Assembly: GCF_037646345.1 (NCBI RefSeq) | Contig: NZ_JBBEWR010000002.1 | Coordinates: 310,001 to 374,000, forward strand | Source: Ascidiimonas aurantiaca | GTDB lineage: Bacteria; Bacteroidota; Bacteroidia; Flavobacteriales; Flavobacteriaceae | DNA: 64,000 nucleotides | Direction: 5' to 3' | Part shown: in pieces, positions 27,248 to 34,826 of the stretch | How positions within the stretch are numbered: the first letter of the stretch is position 1 | Layout: each line of letters opens with the position of its first letter | Made by a program: the position numbers and the translations under genes | Notes under the pieces: model-generated | The model's input: the letters and a program-made list of their open reading frames with translations, nothing else | Database searches by the model: none | Told to the model about the DNA's origin: nothing

Positions 27248-27363
27248 TAACTAAATTTTTTTTCTGGTGAAAAGAATTTTGTTTTTTATAAAAATAAAAC
27301 AAAATGTTTGTTTTGTAACAAGTGATTCTGGCTTTTCAAGATCACTATGGAGTAAATTATGCT

Positions 27364-27371
27364 TATTTTTG
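27364..27371 (+). promoter_or_regulatory. -7 element (TATTTTTG) of the LON-domain gene
   Basis: Exact TANNTTTG match ending 16 bp before the ATG at 27388, so the 5' leader would be very short. The -33 box is not convincing. Confidence 0.45.
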
Positions 27372-27387
27372 TGTAAAACATTTTGGC

Positions 27388-28026
27388 ATGATTCTACTTC
27401 CTCTGTTCCCGCTTCAAATAGTTGTTTTTCCCGGTGAGACATTACCGCTGCATATTTTTGAAAAGCGCTACAGAGAACTGTTAAGTGATTGTGAGCAGGA
27501 AGGTACTTCTTTTGGTATTCCTACGGTTTTAGATGGTAAAATCACCTTTGGTACTGAAATAGAATTGTTACGTGTTGAGGAGCGATATGAAAACGGAAAT
27601 CTGGATATTGTTTGCAGAGGTAAGGGGGTATTTCGTGTAGAGCGATTTATTAACCCTATGGAAGATAAGCTGTATCCGGGAGGTAGCATACAGTTTTTAA
27701 GTAATATTGAAGACGGTACACCTTCTCAACGCAAGAAAGTACACAAACTCATTAAGGAGCTTTATCATGAGATGAGTGTAGAAATGCCAAAAGTAGATGC
27801 GGAAAGTTTCAATAGCTTTACACTTGCACATAAAATAGGGATGTCTGTAAAACAGGAGTTAGAGCTTTTACAGCTAATTTATGAAAGTGAACGACTTAAA
27901 TATCTCATTTCACATCTAAAAACTATTATTCCTGTAATAAAAGAAGTAAACAGGACCAAAGAGATTATACAACTCAACGGACATTTTCGAAGTTTTGACC
28001 CCATGGATTTCAAGAGTATTAAGTAA
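27388..28026 (+). CDS. LON substrate-binding domain protein
   Basis: 212 residues from ATG 27388; the frame is open back to 27322 but that extension contains the -7 element. LPLFPLQIVVFPGETLPLHIFEKRY is the start of the Lon N-terminal (LON) domain; RYREL, the beta-barrel region and a C-terminal helical bundle follow. There is no AAA+ or protease part, so this is a stand-alone substrate-recognition domain, common in Flavobacteriia, of unknown partner. It is divergent from lysA and upstream of sucC. Confidence 0.88.
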   Translation: MILLPLFPLQIVVFPGETLPLHIFEKRYRELLSDCEQEGTSFGIPTVLDGKITFGTEIELLRVEERYENGNLDIVCRGKGVFRVERFINPMEDKLYPGGSIQFLSNIEDGTPSQRKKVHKLIKELYHEMSVEMPKVDAESFNSFTLAHKIGMSVKQELELLQLIYESERLKYLISHLKTIIPVIKEVNRTKEIIQLNGHFRSFDPMDFKSIK

Positions 28027-28071
28027 TTACGGTTAGAGTTACTTACTAAAATAGAGGCTTTGAAAATTTAA

Positions 28072-28102
28072 TTGGTTTAATACCCCGTGTTTTCTATTTT
28101 TG
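28072..28102 (+). promoter_or_regulatory. Promoter of sucC
   Basis: TTG (28072-28074), a 20-bp spacer and TATTTTTG (28095-28102) match the Bacteroidota -33/-7 consensus. The ATG follows 27 bp later. Confidence 0.65.
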
Positions 28103-28129
28103 CAAAGCTTAAATATAGAAGACATTGTT

Positions 28130-29323
28130 ATGAATCTACACGAGTATCAGGGAAAAGAAATACTAGCAAGTTTTGGGGTAAAAGTTCAAAGAGGTATTGT
28201 GGCACACAATGCTAACGAGGCTGTTGCTGCTGCAAAACAATTAACCGAGGAAACCGGTACCGGCTGGCATGTTATTAAAGCACAAATACATGCAGGTGGT
28301 CGTGGTAAAGGCGGGGGTGTGAAACTGGCTAAGAACCTTAAAGAGGTAGAAACCATTTCAGAGCAAATTATTGGTATGCAGCTCATAACTCCACAAACAC
28401 CGCCCGAAGGTAAAAAAGTACATCAGGTATTGATTGCAGAAGATGTATATTACCCTGGAGACTCTGAGACTTCCGAGTTCTATATGTCGGTTTTGCTAAA
28501 CAGGGAAAAAGGAAGAAACATGATCATGTATTCTACCGAAGGAGGTATGGATATTGAAGAAGTGGCTGAAAAAACACCACATCTTATTTTTACAGAAGAA
28601 ATAGATCCTTCTGTAGGCTTGATGCCTTTTCAGGCACGAAGAGTTGCTTTTAATCTTGGGTTAGAAGGTAATGCTTTTAAAGAAATGACCCGTTTTGTAA
28701 GTGCCCTTTATAAATCGTATGTAGCCAGTGATGCTTCTCTGTTTGAAATAAACCCTGTTTTGAAAACTTCAGACAACAAGATTTTAGCAGTAGATGCAAA
28801 AGTTACCTTAGATGACAATGCGCTTTACAGACATAAGAATTATGCTGAAATGCGGGATCTGAGAGAAGAAAATCCTATAGAGGTGGAAGCAAAAGCAGTA
28901 GGGCTCAACTATGTAGATCTGGATGGTAATGTTGGTTGTATGGTAAACGGTGCAGGATTGGCCATGGCCACAATGGACCTTATTAAGCAGGCAGGAGGAG
29001 AACCGGCAAACTTTTTAGATGTTGGTGGTACTGCCGATGCAAAACGTGTAGAAACCGCTTTTAGAATTATACTTAAGGATCCTAATGTAAAAGCTATTCT
29101 CGTAAATATCTTTGGTGGTATTGTGCGCTGTGACCGTGTAGCTCAGGGTATTGTAGATGCTTACAAGAATATGGGAGATGCAATTAAGGTACCTATTATT
29201 GTAAGGCTCCAGGGAACCAATGCAGAAATTGCCAAAGAACTTATCGATAATTCTGGACTTGCCGTTCATTCAGCCGTACTCTTCCAGGAAGCGGCCGATA
29301 AAGTAAAAGAAGTACTGGCATAA
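28130..29323 (+). CDS. sucC: Succinyl-CoA synthetase beta subunit
   Basis: 397 residues from ATG 28130; a TTG at 28100 lies in the -7 element and is rejected. MNLHEYQGKEILASFGV is the classic SucC N-terminus; the ATP-grasp region has KAQIHAGGRGKGGGVKLA and the C-terminal part has FLDVGGTAD and NIFGGIVRCD. It forms succinate plus ATP (or GTP) from succinyl-CoA in the TCA cycle, with SucD. sucD is not adjacent, an arrangement I believe is usual in flavobacteria. A strong terminator follows. Confidence 0.97.
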   Translation: MNLHEYQGKEILASFGVKVQRGIVAHNANEAVAAAKQLTEETGTGWHVIKAQIHAGGRGKGGGVKLAKNLKEVETISEQIIGMQLITPQTPPEGKKVHQVLIAEDVYYPGDSETSEFYMSVLLNREKGRNMIMYSTEGGMDIEEVAEKTPHLIFTEEIDPSVGLMPFQARRVAFNLGLEGNAFKEMTRFVSALYKSYVASDASLFEINPVLKTSDNKILAVDAKVTLDDNALYRHKNYAEMRDLREENPIEVEAKAVGLNYVDLDGNVGCMVNGAGLAMATMDLIKQAGGEPANFLDVGGTADAKRVETAFRIILKDPNVKAILVNIFGGIVRCDRVAQGIVDAYKNMGDAIKVPIIVRLQGTNAEIAKELIDNSGLAVHSAVLFQEAADKVKEVLA

Positions 29324-29352
29324 TTAAATAAGAGTAATCAATATATACGAAC

Positions 29353-29380
29353 CCGGGAAATCTAATTTCCCGGTTTTTTT
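29353..29380 (+). terminator. Terminator of sucC
   Basis: CCGGGAAAT (29353-29361) pairs with ATTTCCCGG (29365-29373), loop CTA, followed by seven T. It marks the left edge of the core region before the accessory cassette. Confidence 0.9.
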
Positions 29381-29395
29381 TATTGTTGGAGTGAC

Positions 29396-29574
29396 TTAAA
29401 CTTTTTTGGATCAAAAAAGGAAGGATCACAGAATTTTGTGTTGCAAAACATAAACAATACGAAAACAGCCCTTTAAGTAGAAAGATTAGATACTACAATT
29501 AAAGGCTGGAAAGTGTTTAACTATCTCTAGTTCAACGTGTAGCCCCTTAAAAAACTAAAACAAAAAGGTTAAAT
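29396..29574 (+). repeat. Direct repeat copy A
   Basis: Begins TTAAACTTTTTTGGAT and ends AAAAAGGTTAAAT. By eye about 80 percent of aligned positions match copy B (34827-34992); shared stretches include AAAACATAAACAATAC, ACAGCCCTTTA and CCCTTAAAAAACTAA. Copy A carries roughly 12-14 extra bases near 29428. No intact gene lies inside. Confidence 0.8.
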
Positions 29575-30049
29575 CACTTCGATTTTAAAGTTTTTAATAA
29601 ACCTGCAAAATGAACTTTCCTATTAAAAAAGAAATTGAGTGATTGATCTTCAAGGATTAGTCAAAATAGCTTTTCAAATAGAGTCTGTTTCAGAAAAAAA
29701 GATGCAATTGTAATTAAAGAGAATATTCTAAAATTGCAAATTAATTATATCAAGGCAATAATTCTATTTGAGAATTTTATGAAATTTTAGATTAAAAAAT
29801 GGTTAAATAATGGTTTTATTATGCTTTTTTTTAATTGTTTTTAAAGTATAACTAATTGATTTACAGTTAAATAATATTTTTCTTACTCATAGTACATAAA
29901 ATCCTTAAATAATATACGGTTTTTGTGTAAAACCAATTTATATATTTCTTATATTTAAATGATGTAATTATTGGAGGTATTATCTCAATTATATGCAGGC
30001 GTATCTGAAAAGCCTTTAACAGAGTAAGGTCAACTTTAAATTATTAATT
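29575..30049 (+). promoter_or_regulatory. A+T-rich leader region before the peptide gene
   Basis: 475 bp without a credible gene. It is very A+T rich, contains the inverted repeat AATTCT-ATTTG-AGAATT (29760-29776) and a TATATTTC/TATATTTA tract near 29941-29957. I find no exact TANNTTTG. It must contain the promoter of the 47-residue peptide gene, but I cannot fix its position. Confidence 0.4.
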
Positions 30050-30193
30050 ATGAGTACTAAAAAAAGTTTAGAAAACTTTAAAGTAGAAGAGTTAGAACAA
30101 CGTTTGGAAATGGGAAGCTGGGAAGCTTCTGGAAGCGGTAGTGTTTCAAACGATGGATGGGAAGTTGAAGGTAGGCTGGTTTACAGATTTTAA
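30050..30193 (+). CDS. 47-residue putative RiPP precursor peptide
   Basis: Translation: ATG at 30050, TAA at 30191-30193, 47 residues. It has a charged amphipathic N-terminal part (FKVEELEQRLEM, 10-21) that looks like a leader, then a small-residue-rich segment (ASGSGSVSNDG, 26-36), then a C-terminal tail GRLVYRF. Trp24 and Trp37 are the only Trp; there is no Cys and, past Thr3, no Thr. It has no signal peptide and no GG cleavage motif. It is followed by a strong hairpin and then three genes of a maturation type. By position and composition I infer a precursor peptide; Trp is the residue prenylated in ComX, which is why the next genes matter. No known precursor family is recognised. Confidence 0.6.
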   Translation: MSTKKSLENFKVEELEQRLEMGSWEASGSGSVSNDGWEVEGRLVYRF

Positions 30194-30217
30194 CACACCA
30201 CCTTATTAAGTAATTAT

Positions 30218-30254
30218 GAAAATAGCTTGTTCACATGAATAAGCTATTTTCTTC
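30218..30254 (+). terminator. Strong hairpin between peptide gene and modification genes
   Basis: GAAAATAGCTTGTTC (30218-30232) pairs with GAATAAGCTATTTTC (30237-30251) across a 4-nt loop, with one G-U pair. The downstream T tract is poor. This looks like a partial terminator or RNA-stabilising stem that lets the short upstream gene be expressed much more than the downstream operon, as is common behind RiPP precursors. Confidence 0.75.
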
Positions 30255-30268
30255 TGTATTAAGAGTTT

Positions 30269-31444
30269 ATGAAGTGTCTTAGTCTATTTTTTTTTCTGTT
30301 ATCTATAATTTGTAGTAATGCTCAAAATATTCATATTGTAGATTCTGAAGACTTACAACCACTATCCGGTGTATCTATCGTAGCTGAAACTGGGCACGGT
30401 ACGATTACCAATGCTGACGGGGTTTTTGACCTTTCCTTTTCTGAAGCGTATATCAAAGTAACTATTAGCCATATTTCCTACCAAACGCAAACCATAGAAA
30501 GAAACCTTATTCAAGATACGATACGATTACAACTTTCTCCAATACGTCTCGATGAAGTCACAGTGTCTAATTTTAATGCAAAGGATTCATTGGAAAAAGC
30601 CATACGTAGTATTCCGAAAAACTATGTTAGGGAGCCTTATAATTCTTTTGGGTTTTTTAGACAAAGTCTTGAAGAGGATGGTAAAGGGGTAGAAATGATT
30701 GAAGTTAGCTTTATAGGATATTATAATCCCACTTCAGAAAAAAAACCTTTCCAGGTAGAAATTAGAGACGGTAAAAAAACCGATAATCTCTCCAAATTTA
30801 AAGTAGAAACGGTAGGGGGTGTATTGGCTTTGATAGAAGGTGGGGATTTTGTACGAAATCAAAACTATTTCCTCGACCTTAATAAAATGGAAAACTATGT
30901 ATTTTCTTATGAAGGCTTTATCGAAAAAGAGAATGACTCAAAGATTTATATCATTGCTTTTGAACCTTCGATGGAAGCAGACTTATCTTATCTGAGACAA
31001 GGGAAACTTTTTATACATAGTGAGAGTTTCGCGATTGTAGAAATTGATTATCGTTTTGATGAAGAACGAGTGCAGATTATATTTGACCAGTTAAATAGTA
31101 AAAATGAGGGCTCCCGTCCGAAGTATTTGCTAAAAGGAGTTAGTGCAAAGATAAAGTACTCTAAAAATACCAACAACAAATGGTCTCTCTCTTATGTTGA
31201 TGTAGTAAACGATCAACTAGGTGTCTTTCAAGGAGAACAATACCTCTATTCTATTCTGGGAAAATTGGTTATAACCAATAACCGATTCTCAAAAGTATAT
31301 AAGGCTAAAACCAATTATAACTTGAAAGAGAACTTTACTAAATCGGTTAAGGAAATCAGCAAAGCGTCAAATTGGGATGCTTTACATTCAATTCTAATGT
31401 CAGACAGAGAAAAAGAAGCATTGAAAAATATCTTTAATCTTTAA
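30269..31444 (+). CDS. Exported protein with carboxypeptidase-regulatory-like domain
   Basis: 391 residues with signal peptide about 1-18 (ends SNAQ). The N-terminal beta-sandwich of about 19-95 (LQPLSGVSIVAETGHGTITN, then ADGVFDL and ISHISYQTQTIE) is the CarboxypepD_reg-like domain common on Bacteroidota surface proteins. The remainder (about 100-391) has beta-rich segments of the kind seen in DUF5686-like or outer-membrane-associated proteins without the barrel. The function is unknown. In this cluster it may bind, receive or export the product. It is 75 bp after the peptide gene and 23 bp before the next gene. Confidence 0.7.
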   Translation: MKCLSLFFFLLSIICSNAQNIHIVDSEDLQPLSGVSIVAETGHGTITNADGVFDLSFSEAYIKVTISHISYQTQTIERNLIQDTIRLQLSPIRLDEVTVSNFNAKDSLEKAIRSIPKNYVREPYNSFGFFRQSLEEDGKGVEMIEVSFIGYYNPTSEKKPFQVEIRDGKKTDNLSKFKVETVGGVLALIEGGDFVRNQNYFLDLNKMENYVFSYEGFIEKENDSKIYIIAFEPSMEADLSYLRQGKLFIHSESFAIVEIDYRFDEERVQIIFDQLNSKNEGSRPKYLLKGVSAKIKYSKNTNNKWSLSYVDVVNDQLGVFQGEQYLYSILGKLVITNNRFSKVYKAKTNYNLKENFTKSVKEISKASNWDALHSILMSDREKEALKNIFNL

Positions 31445-31467
31445 TCATTTTGAACCAATCTATTAAT

Positions 31468-33438
31468 ATGATACTTGAAGTAAATCCCATCTTGTCTGAT
31501 AGAGAAATACGGGACAAAGTATTTTTAAGCCTTAGAGAATATCTTAGTCGGAGATCTTTCCCAAGTCATATTCAGAATGAAATTCTTGATGAAGGCTTTA
31601 TTGAAGCGAACCCAAAATATTATCTCTACTATCCGTATTTATTTAGTGATTTTTTCGATATCAAGGATGAAGCTGTATTAATAAAGCTTTCTGTTGCAGG
31701 TTTTTTATATTATAAGGCTACAATTTTTTTTGATGAAATTTTTGATAAATCATATCAGAAGGGAGCTTTTCAAAAATTTGTAGTAGGCAATATCTGTCAG
31801 GAAGAAACAGTTAAAATATTGTCTTCGATATTCCCATTGGATTCAAAATTCTGGTTTTTATGGAACATGCGTAAATCAGAGTTTGCCAAGGCATTCCAAA
31901 TGGGAAATGTAGCCCCAACTATTTCCAGTATGGCAGAATATGAAAAGTTGGCAGACTACAAATGTGCTTTTGGAAAAATTGCTCTGGACGCCTTATTTAG
32001 TTATTCTGGATTTAAAAATGAAAAAATATACACCGCTCTTTTAGAATCTCATAAAAGCTTTTATGTGGCCTTTCAAATTTTAGATGATATTGCAGATTTT
32101 GAAGAAGATTTAGAAGAGAATCAGTTTAACATTGCGTGTTTTAAACTTGAAGAACACTTTTCGGCTAAAAGAACACTTTTGAACAACTATTCGGCTAAAG
32201 AGCGAAAAAAAATGTTGTTTTTAGATGGGTTAGCACAAGAGTTATATTATATGGCTTTAGATTACCTTAAAAAAGCAAAACAAACATCACTTATTGAGTC
32301 AGATCAAGAGAAAGGGCATTTTTGGCATAGCGAAATTCAAAAATTACATAATACTAGTGTTATCCACAATCTGAATATTAAAGGGTATATTAACCATTTT
32401 CAGAAAATAACACAGGAAGCTTCTGGTAAAACCACAAAAAATTCTGGAGATGCTTTGGAAAGGGCAATCTCATATCTTGTAAAAGAGCAAGAGAATAATG
32501 GAAGTTGGATAGATTATTTTAATGATGCCGGAGTGAGTGATGTATGGACTACAGGATATTTGGGTAGTTTTTTAAGTAGTCTTGAAGCTTCAGAAGTAAT
32601 GAGCAAGTCTCTTAAGAAAGCATACGCCTTTATGCACAAAAGTAAATGGGAAAGTACACATTGTTGGGGGTATAATACCTCTTGGATTCCTGACGCAGAT
32701 TCTACATCTTTTGGGATCTTATTTTCTTGGCGGCAAACAAAGAAGATTTCTTCAGAGACATTAGCAGGATGGAAAAGATATCAAAACCCGGATGGCGGAT
32801 TCAGCACATATAATGACGCATCTTCTTTAAAGGCGTCTTTAAACATCGATAAGATTATTAATGTTGAAGGATGGATGCAATCCCATTTTTGTGTTAGTGC
32901 AGTAGCGTATTATGTTTTCTGTAATTTAGGGATTCGGGACAATCAATTTGAGCTTTTGGAAAAGTATGTTATCCGAGAATTACATGTGGCAGACCACCAC
33001 CATGCATACTGGTGGAATGATTTCTTTTATGTGATATCCTTTTTGCTAAAAGGTGCTGTACTCACAAAAAATCAAATAATAATAAATCTTTGCCAAGATT
33101 ATATAGATCAAAATAAAGAGAATCTGATAGAAATGGAGAATGCCTTTTACTGCGGCTTATTGTTAGACGCATTGGTTGTGGAGAAGACTTTATTTCAAAA
33201 AAATAAGGAGTTGGCTGTTACACTTGCCGCCTTAATTGAGAAACGGCAAAACCCAAACGGATCTTGGCATGGAAATCTGTCTCTACGAATGCCACATCCC
33301 GAGATTCTAAATCCAGGAACTTCATCAATTGATTGGATTCCAGATACTAAGGGCACAAATATTCTGGTTAAAGATTTTAATGGTTTCTTTACCACAGTAG
33401 TTTGCCTTTCAAGTCTGTATCACTTCCGCAAATATTAA
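31468..33438 (+). CDS. Fusion of isoprenyl-diphosphate-synthase-like and terpene-cyclase-like domains
   Basis: 656 residues from ATG 31468 (a TTG at 31450 would add 6). Domain 1 (about 1-300) is all-helical with two Asp-rich motifs spaced as in trans-prenyltransferases: DEIFD (89-93) and DDIADFEED (206-214). Domain 2 (about 325-656) resembles the alpha/alpha-toroid of squalene/hopene cyclases and prenyltransferases: QENNGSW (341-347), QNPDGGF (439-445) and QNPNGSW (594-600) are QW-like repeats. PDADSTSFG holds D-x-D-S at 409-412, close to the class II D-x-D-D motif with the central catalytic Asp kept and the last Asp replaced by Ser. It could prenylate the peptide (as ComQ does for ComX) and cyclise the chain, or be a bifunctional terpene synthase unrelated to the peptide. 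No signal peptide; cytoplasmic. Confidence 0.75.
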   Translation: MILEVNPILSDREIRDKVFLSLREYLSRRSFPSHIQNEILDEGFIEANPKYYLYYPYLFSDFFDIKDEAVLIKLSVAGFLYYKATIFFDEIFDKSYQKGAFQKFVVGNICQEETVKILSSIFPLDSKFWFLWNMRKSEFAKAFQMGNVAPTISSMAEYEKLADYKCAFGKIALDALFSYSGFKNEKIYTALLESHKSFYVAFQILDDIADFEEDLEENQFNIACFKLEEHFSAKRTLLNNYSAKERKKMLFLDGLAQELYYMALDYLKKAKQTSLIESDQEKGHFWHSEIQKLHNTSVIHNLNIKGYINHFQKITQEASGKTTKNSGDALERAISYLVKEQENNGSWIDYFNDAGVSDVWTTGYLGSFLSSLEASEVMSKSLKKAYAFMHKSKWESTHCWGYNTSWIPDADSTSFGILFSWRQTKKISSETLAGWKRYQNPDGGFSTYNDASSLKASLNIDKIINVEGWMQSHFCVSAVAYYVFCNLGIRDNQFELLEKYVIRELHVADHHHAYWWNDFFYVISFLLKGAVLTKNQIIINLCQDYIDQNKENLIEMENAFYCGLLLDALVVEKTLFQKNKELAVTLAALIEKRQNPNGSWHGNLSLRMPHPEILNPGTSSIDWIPDTKGTNILVKDFNGFFTTVVCLSSLYHFRKY

Positions 33439-33442
33439 TATT

Positions 33443-34654
33443 ATGGTAAAGAGTATAGATTTGGTTCCAAAAAAAACAGGTTATTTAGAAGTGTACCCTT
33501 TTAAAGAGAATGAGTATGTGCTTCACCAGAACCAGTTGGGGTATCACATTAACGTAAATCAAGATACTGTAAAGTTACTGGACTTGGTAGATAATTCTAG
33601 AACTGTTCAGGAAATTACTCAAATATATAGTGAAAAAGAAGGTATTTCTATTGAACCGGAAACGGTTTACGATTTATTGTTTCAGAAATTAGCTAAGTAT
33701 GGCATTATTGAGAGTCATTTAGTAAACCCTGAAAAGAAACAGGTGGCATCGTATCTCAAGTTGAGTTTTACGCTTATAAAAGACTCCTATATTACATTCT
33801 TTACCAGGATTCTCAAACCTATTATCCCCGTTAAGCGGTTCTATATGATCCTTTTTGCTTTTTTGGGGATTAGTTTTGGAACCCTCATTTATAACTATAA
33901 GATTTTACTTATAAGCTTAGACAGTTTATCTCCTAGCTCATGGGGATTATTGTTTCTTTTAGCTGGAGGATTCCTTTTTCTACATGAATTTGGACATGCT
34001 ACGACTTGCGCTAAGTTTGGGGCTACGCATGGCCATATTGGCTTTGGATTTTATTTGTTTACTCCAGTCATGTACGCAGATGTCTCAGACATATGGCGAC
34101 TGGATAAGTACAAGCGAGTTCTAGTTAATCTCTCCGGTATTTATATGGACAGTTTGATGGCAGCCCTTTTAAGCGGAGCTTTTTGGATAACGGGCAATGG
34201 TATTTTTTTAATTATTGCCGGTATGTTAGTACTTAATACCTTTAAAAACCTAAATCCATTTTTAAGATACGATGGGTACTGGGTGCTTTCTGATATGACA
34301 GAGATTTCCAACCTTCGGCATAAATCTAACCAATTGTTAGGAGCATTTGTTCGGCATCTTTTCTCACGGAAACCATTCATCTTCTCAAAGACAAATTTGT
34401 TTTTAGTAAGCTACGCCTTTATTAGTATTTTCTTTATCCTGATAGTATTAACAATTTTTGTTTTAAAAGACCCTAATCATTTTCTACGCTTCCCGATAGT
34501 GCTAGTCACTTACTTACAGGCTATATTAACTGGGCAAAAGACTTTTGTTTTTTCAGATTTATATGGTTTTGTCCTTCCGGCACTATTGTATTATCTGGTA
34601 GGAAAACTTGTGGTTTCTGCGTTTTTGAGATGGTTTAGAAAAAGACCAAGATAA
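33443..34654 (+). CDS. PqqD-like domain fused to M50-type membrane metalloprotease
   Basis: 403 residues. Residues about 12-92 form a small helix-rich domain with the pattern of PqqD/RiPP recognition elements (LLDLVDNSRTVQEITQIYSE, VYDLLFQKLAKYGII). Several membrane helices follow. The M50 zinc motif HEFGH (181-185) is in the second helix, and NPFLRYDGYW (271-280) supplies the third ligand Asp277. This is the putative peptide zinc metalloprotease group found with peptide-modification systems (for example YydH). It likely binds the leader and cuts or exports the modified peptide. It starts 4 bp after the cyclase-like gene. Confidence 0.8.
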   Translation: MVKSIDLVPKKTGYLEVYPFKENEYVLHQNQLGYHINVNQDTVKLLDLVDNSRTVQEITQIYSEKEGISIEPETVYDLLFQKLAKYGIIESHLVNPEKKQVASYLKLSFTLIKDSYITFFTRILKPIIPVKRFYMILFAFLGISFGTLIYNYKILLISLDSLSPSSWGLLFLLAGGFLFLHEFGHATTCAKFGATHGHIGFGFYLFTPVMYADVSDIWRLDKYKRVLVNLSGIYMDSLMAALLSGAFWITGNGIFLIIAGMLVLNTFKNLNPFLRYDGYWVLSDMTEISNLRHKSNQLLGAFVRHLFSRKPFIFSKTNLFLVSYAFISIFFILIVLTIFVLKDPNHFLRFPIVLVTYLQAILTGQKTFVFSDLYGFVLPALLYYLVGKLVVSAFLRWFRKRPR

Positions 34655-34826
34655 CCGTGTTATGGGCCTCCGGCTATTCTAGAACTCCGAATAGCCTCAT
34701 CGAGAGATAAAATGACATGATTACTCCAGAAATTGGTCTCATATATAGAAAGGTACGCGGCATGAACATTCTTGTTTCTCTTCATATTTTGGTATTGTTG
34801 CAGAAATAATTTCTCAAAGAAGCTAT
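34655..34826. other. Intergenic stretch with inverted repeat and short minus-strand frame
   Basis: GGCTATTC (34672-34679) and GAATAGCC (34689-34696) form an 8-bp inverted repeat without a T tract, just after the M50 gene. A 71-codon minus-strand frame (34660-34875) runs across this stretch into repeat copy B; its translation is not recognised. It may be debris of a former gene or mobile element, or chance. Confidence 0.3.

Noticed and set aside
27222..27302. Longer LysA reading frame from 27302
   Set aside because: The extension has no LysA-like sequence and crosses the -7 element at 27240-27247; ATG 27221 gives the usual N-terminus.
29241..29429. Minus-strand frame over the sucC end and terminator
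   Set aside because: It crosses a strong terminator and is antisense to sucC; a shadow frame.
30050..30193. Lanthipeptide or other Cys-based RiPP
   Set aside because: The peptide has no Cys and no LanB/LanC/LanM or radical SAM gene is nearby.
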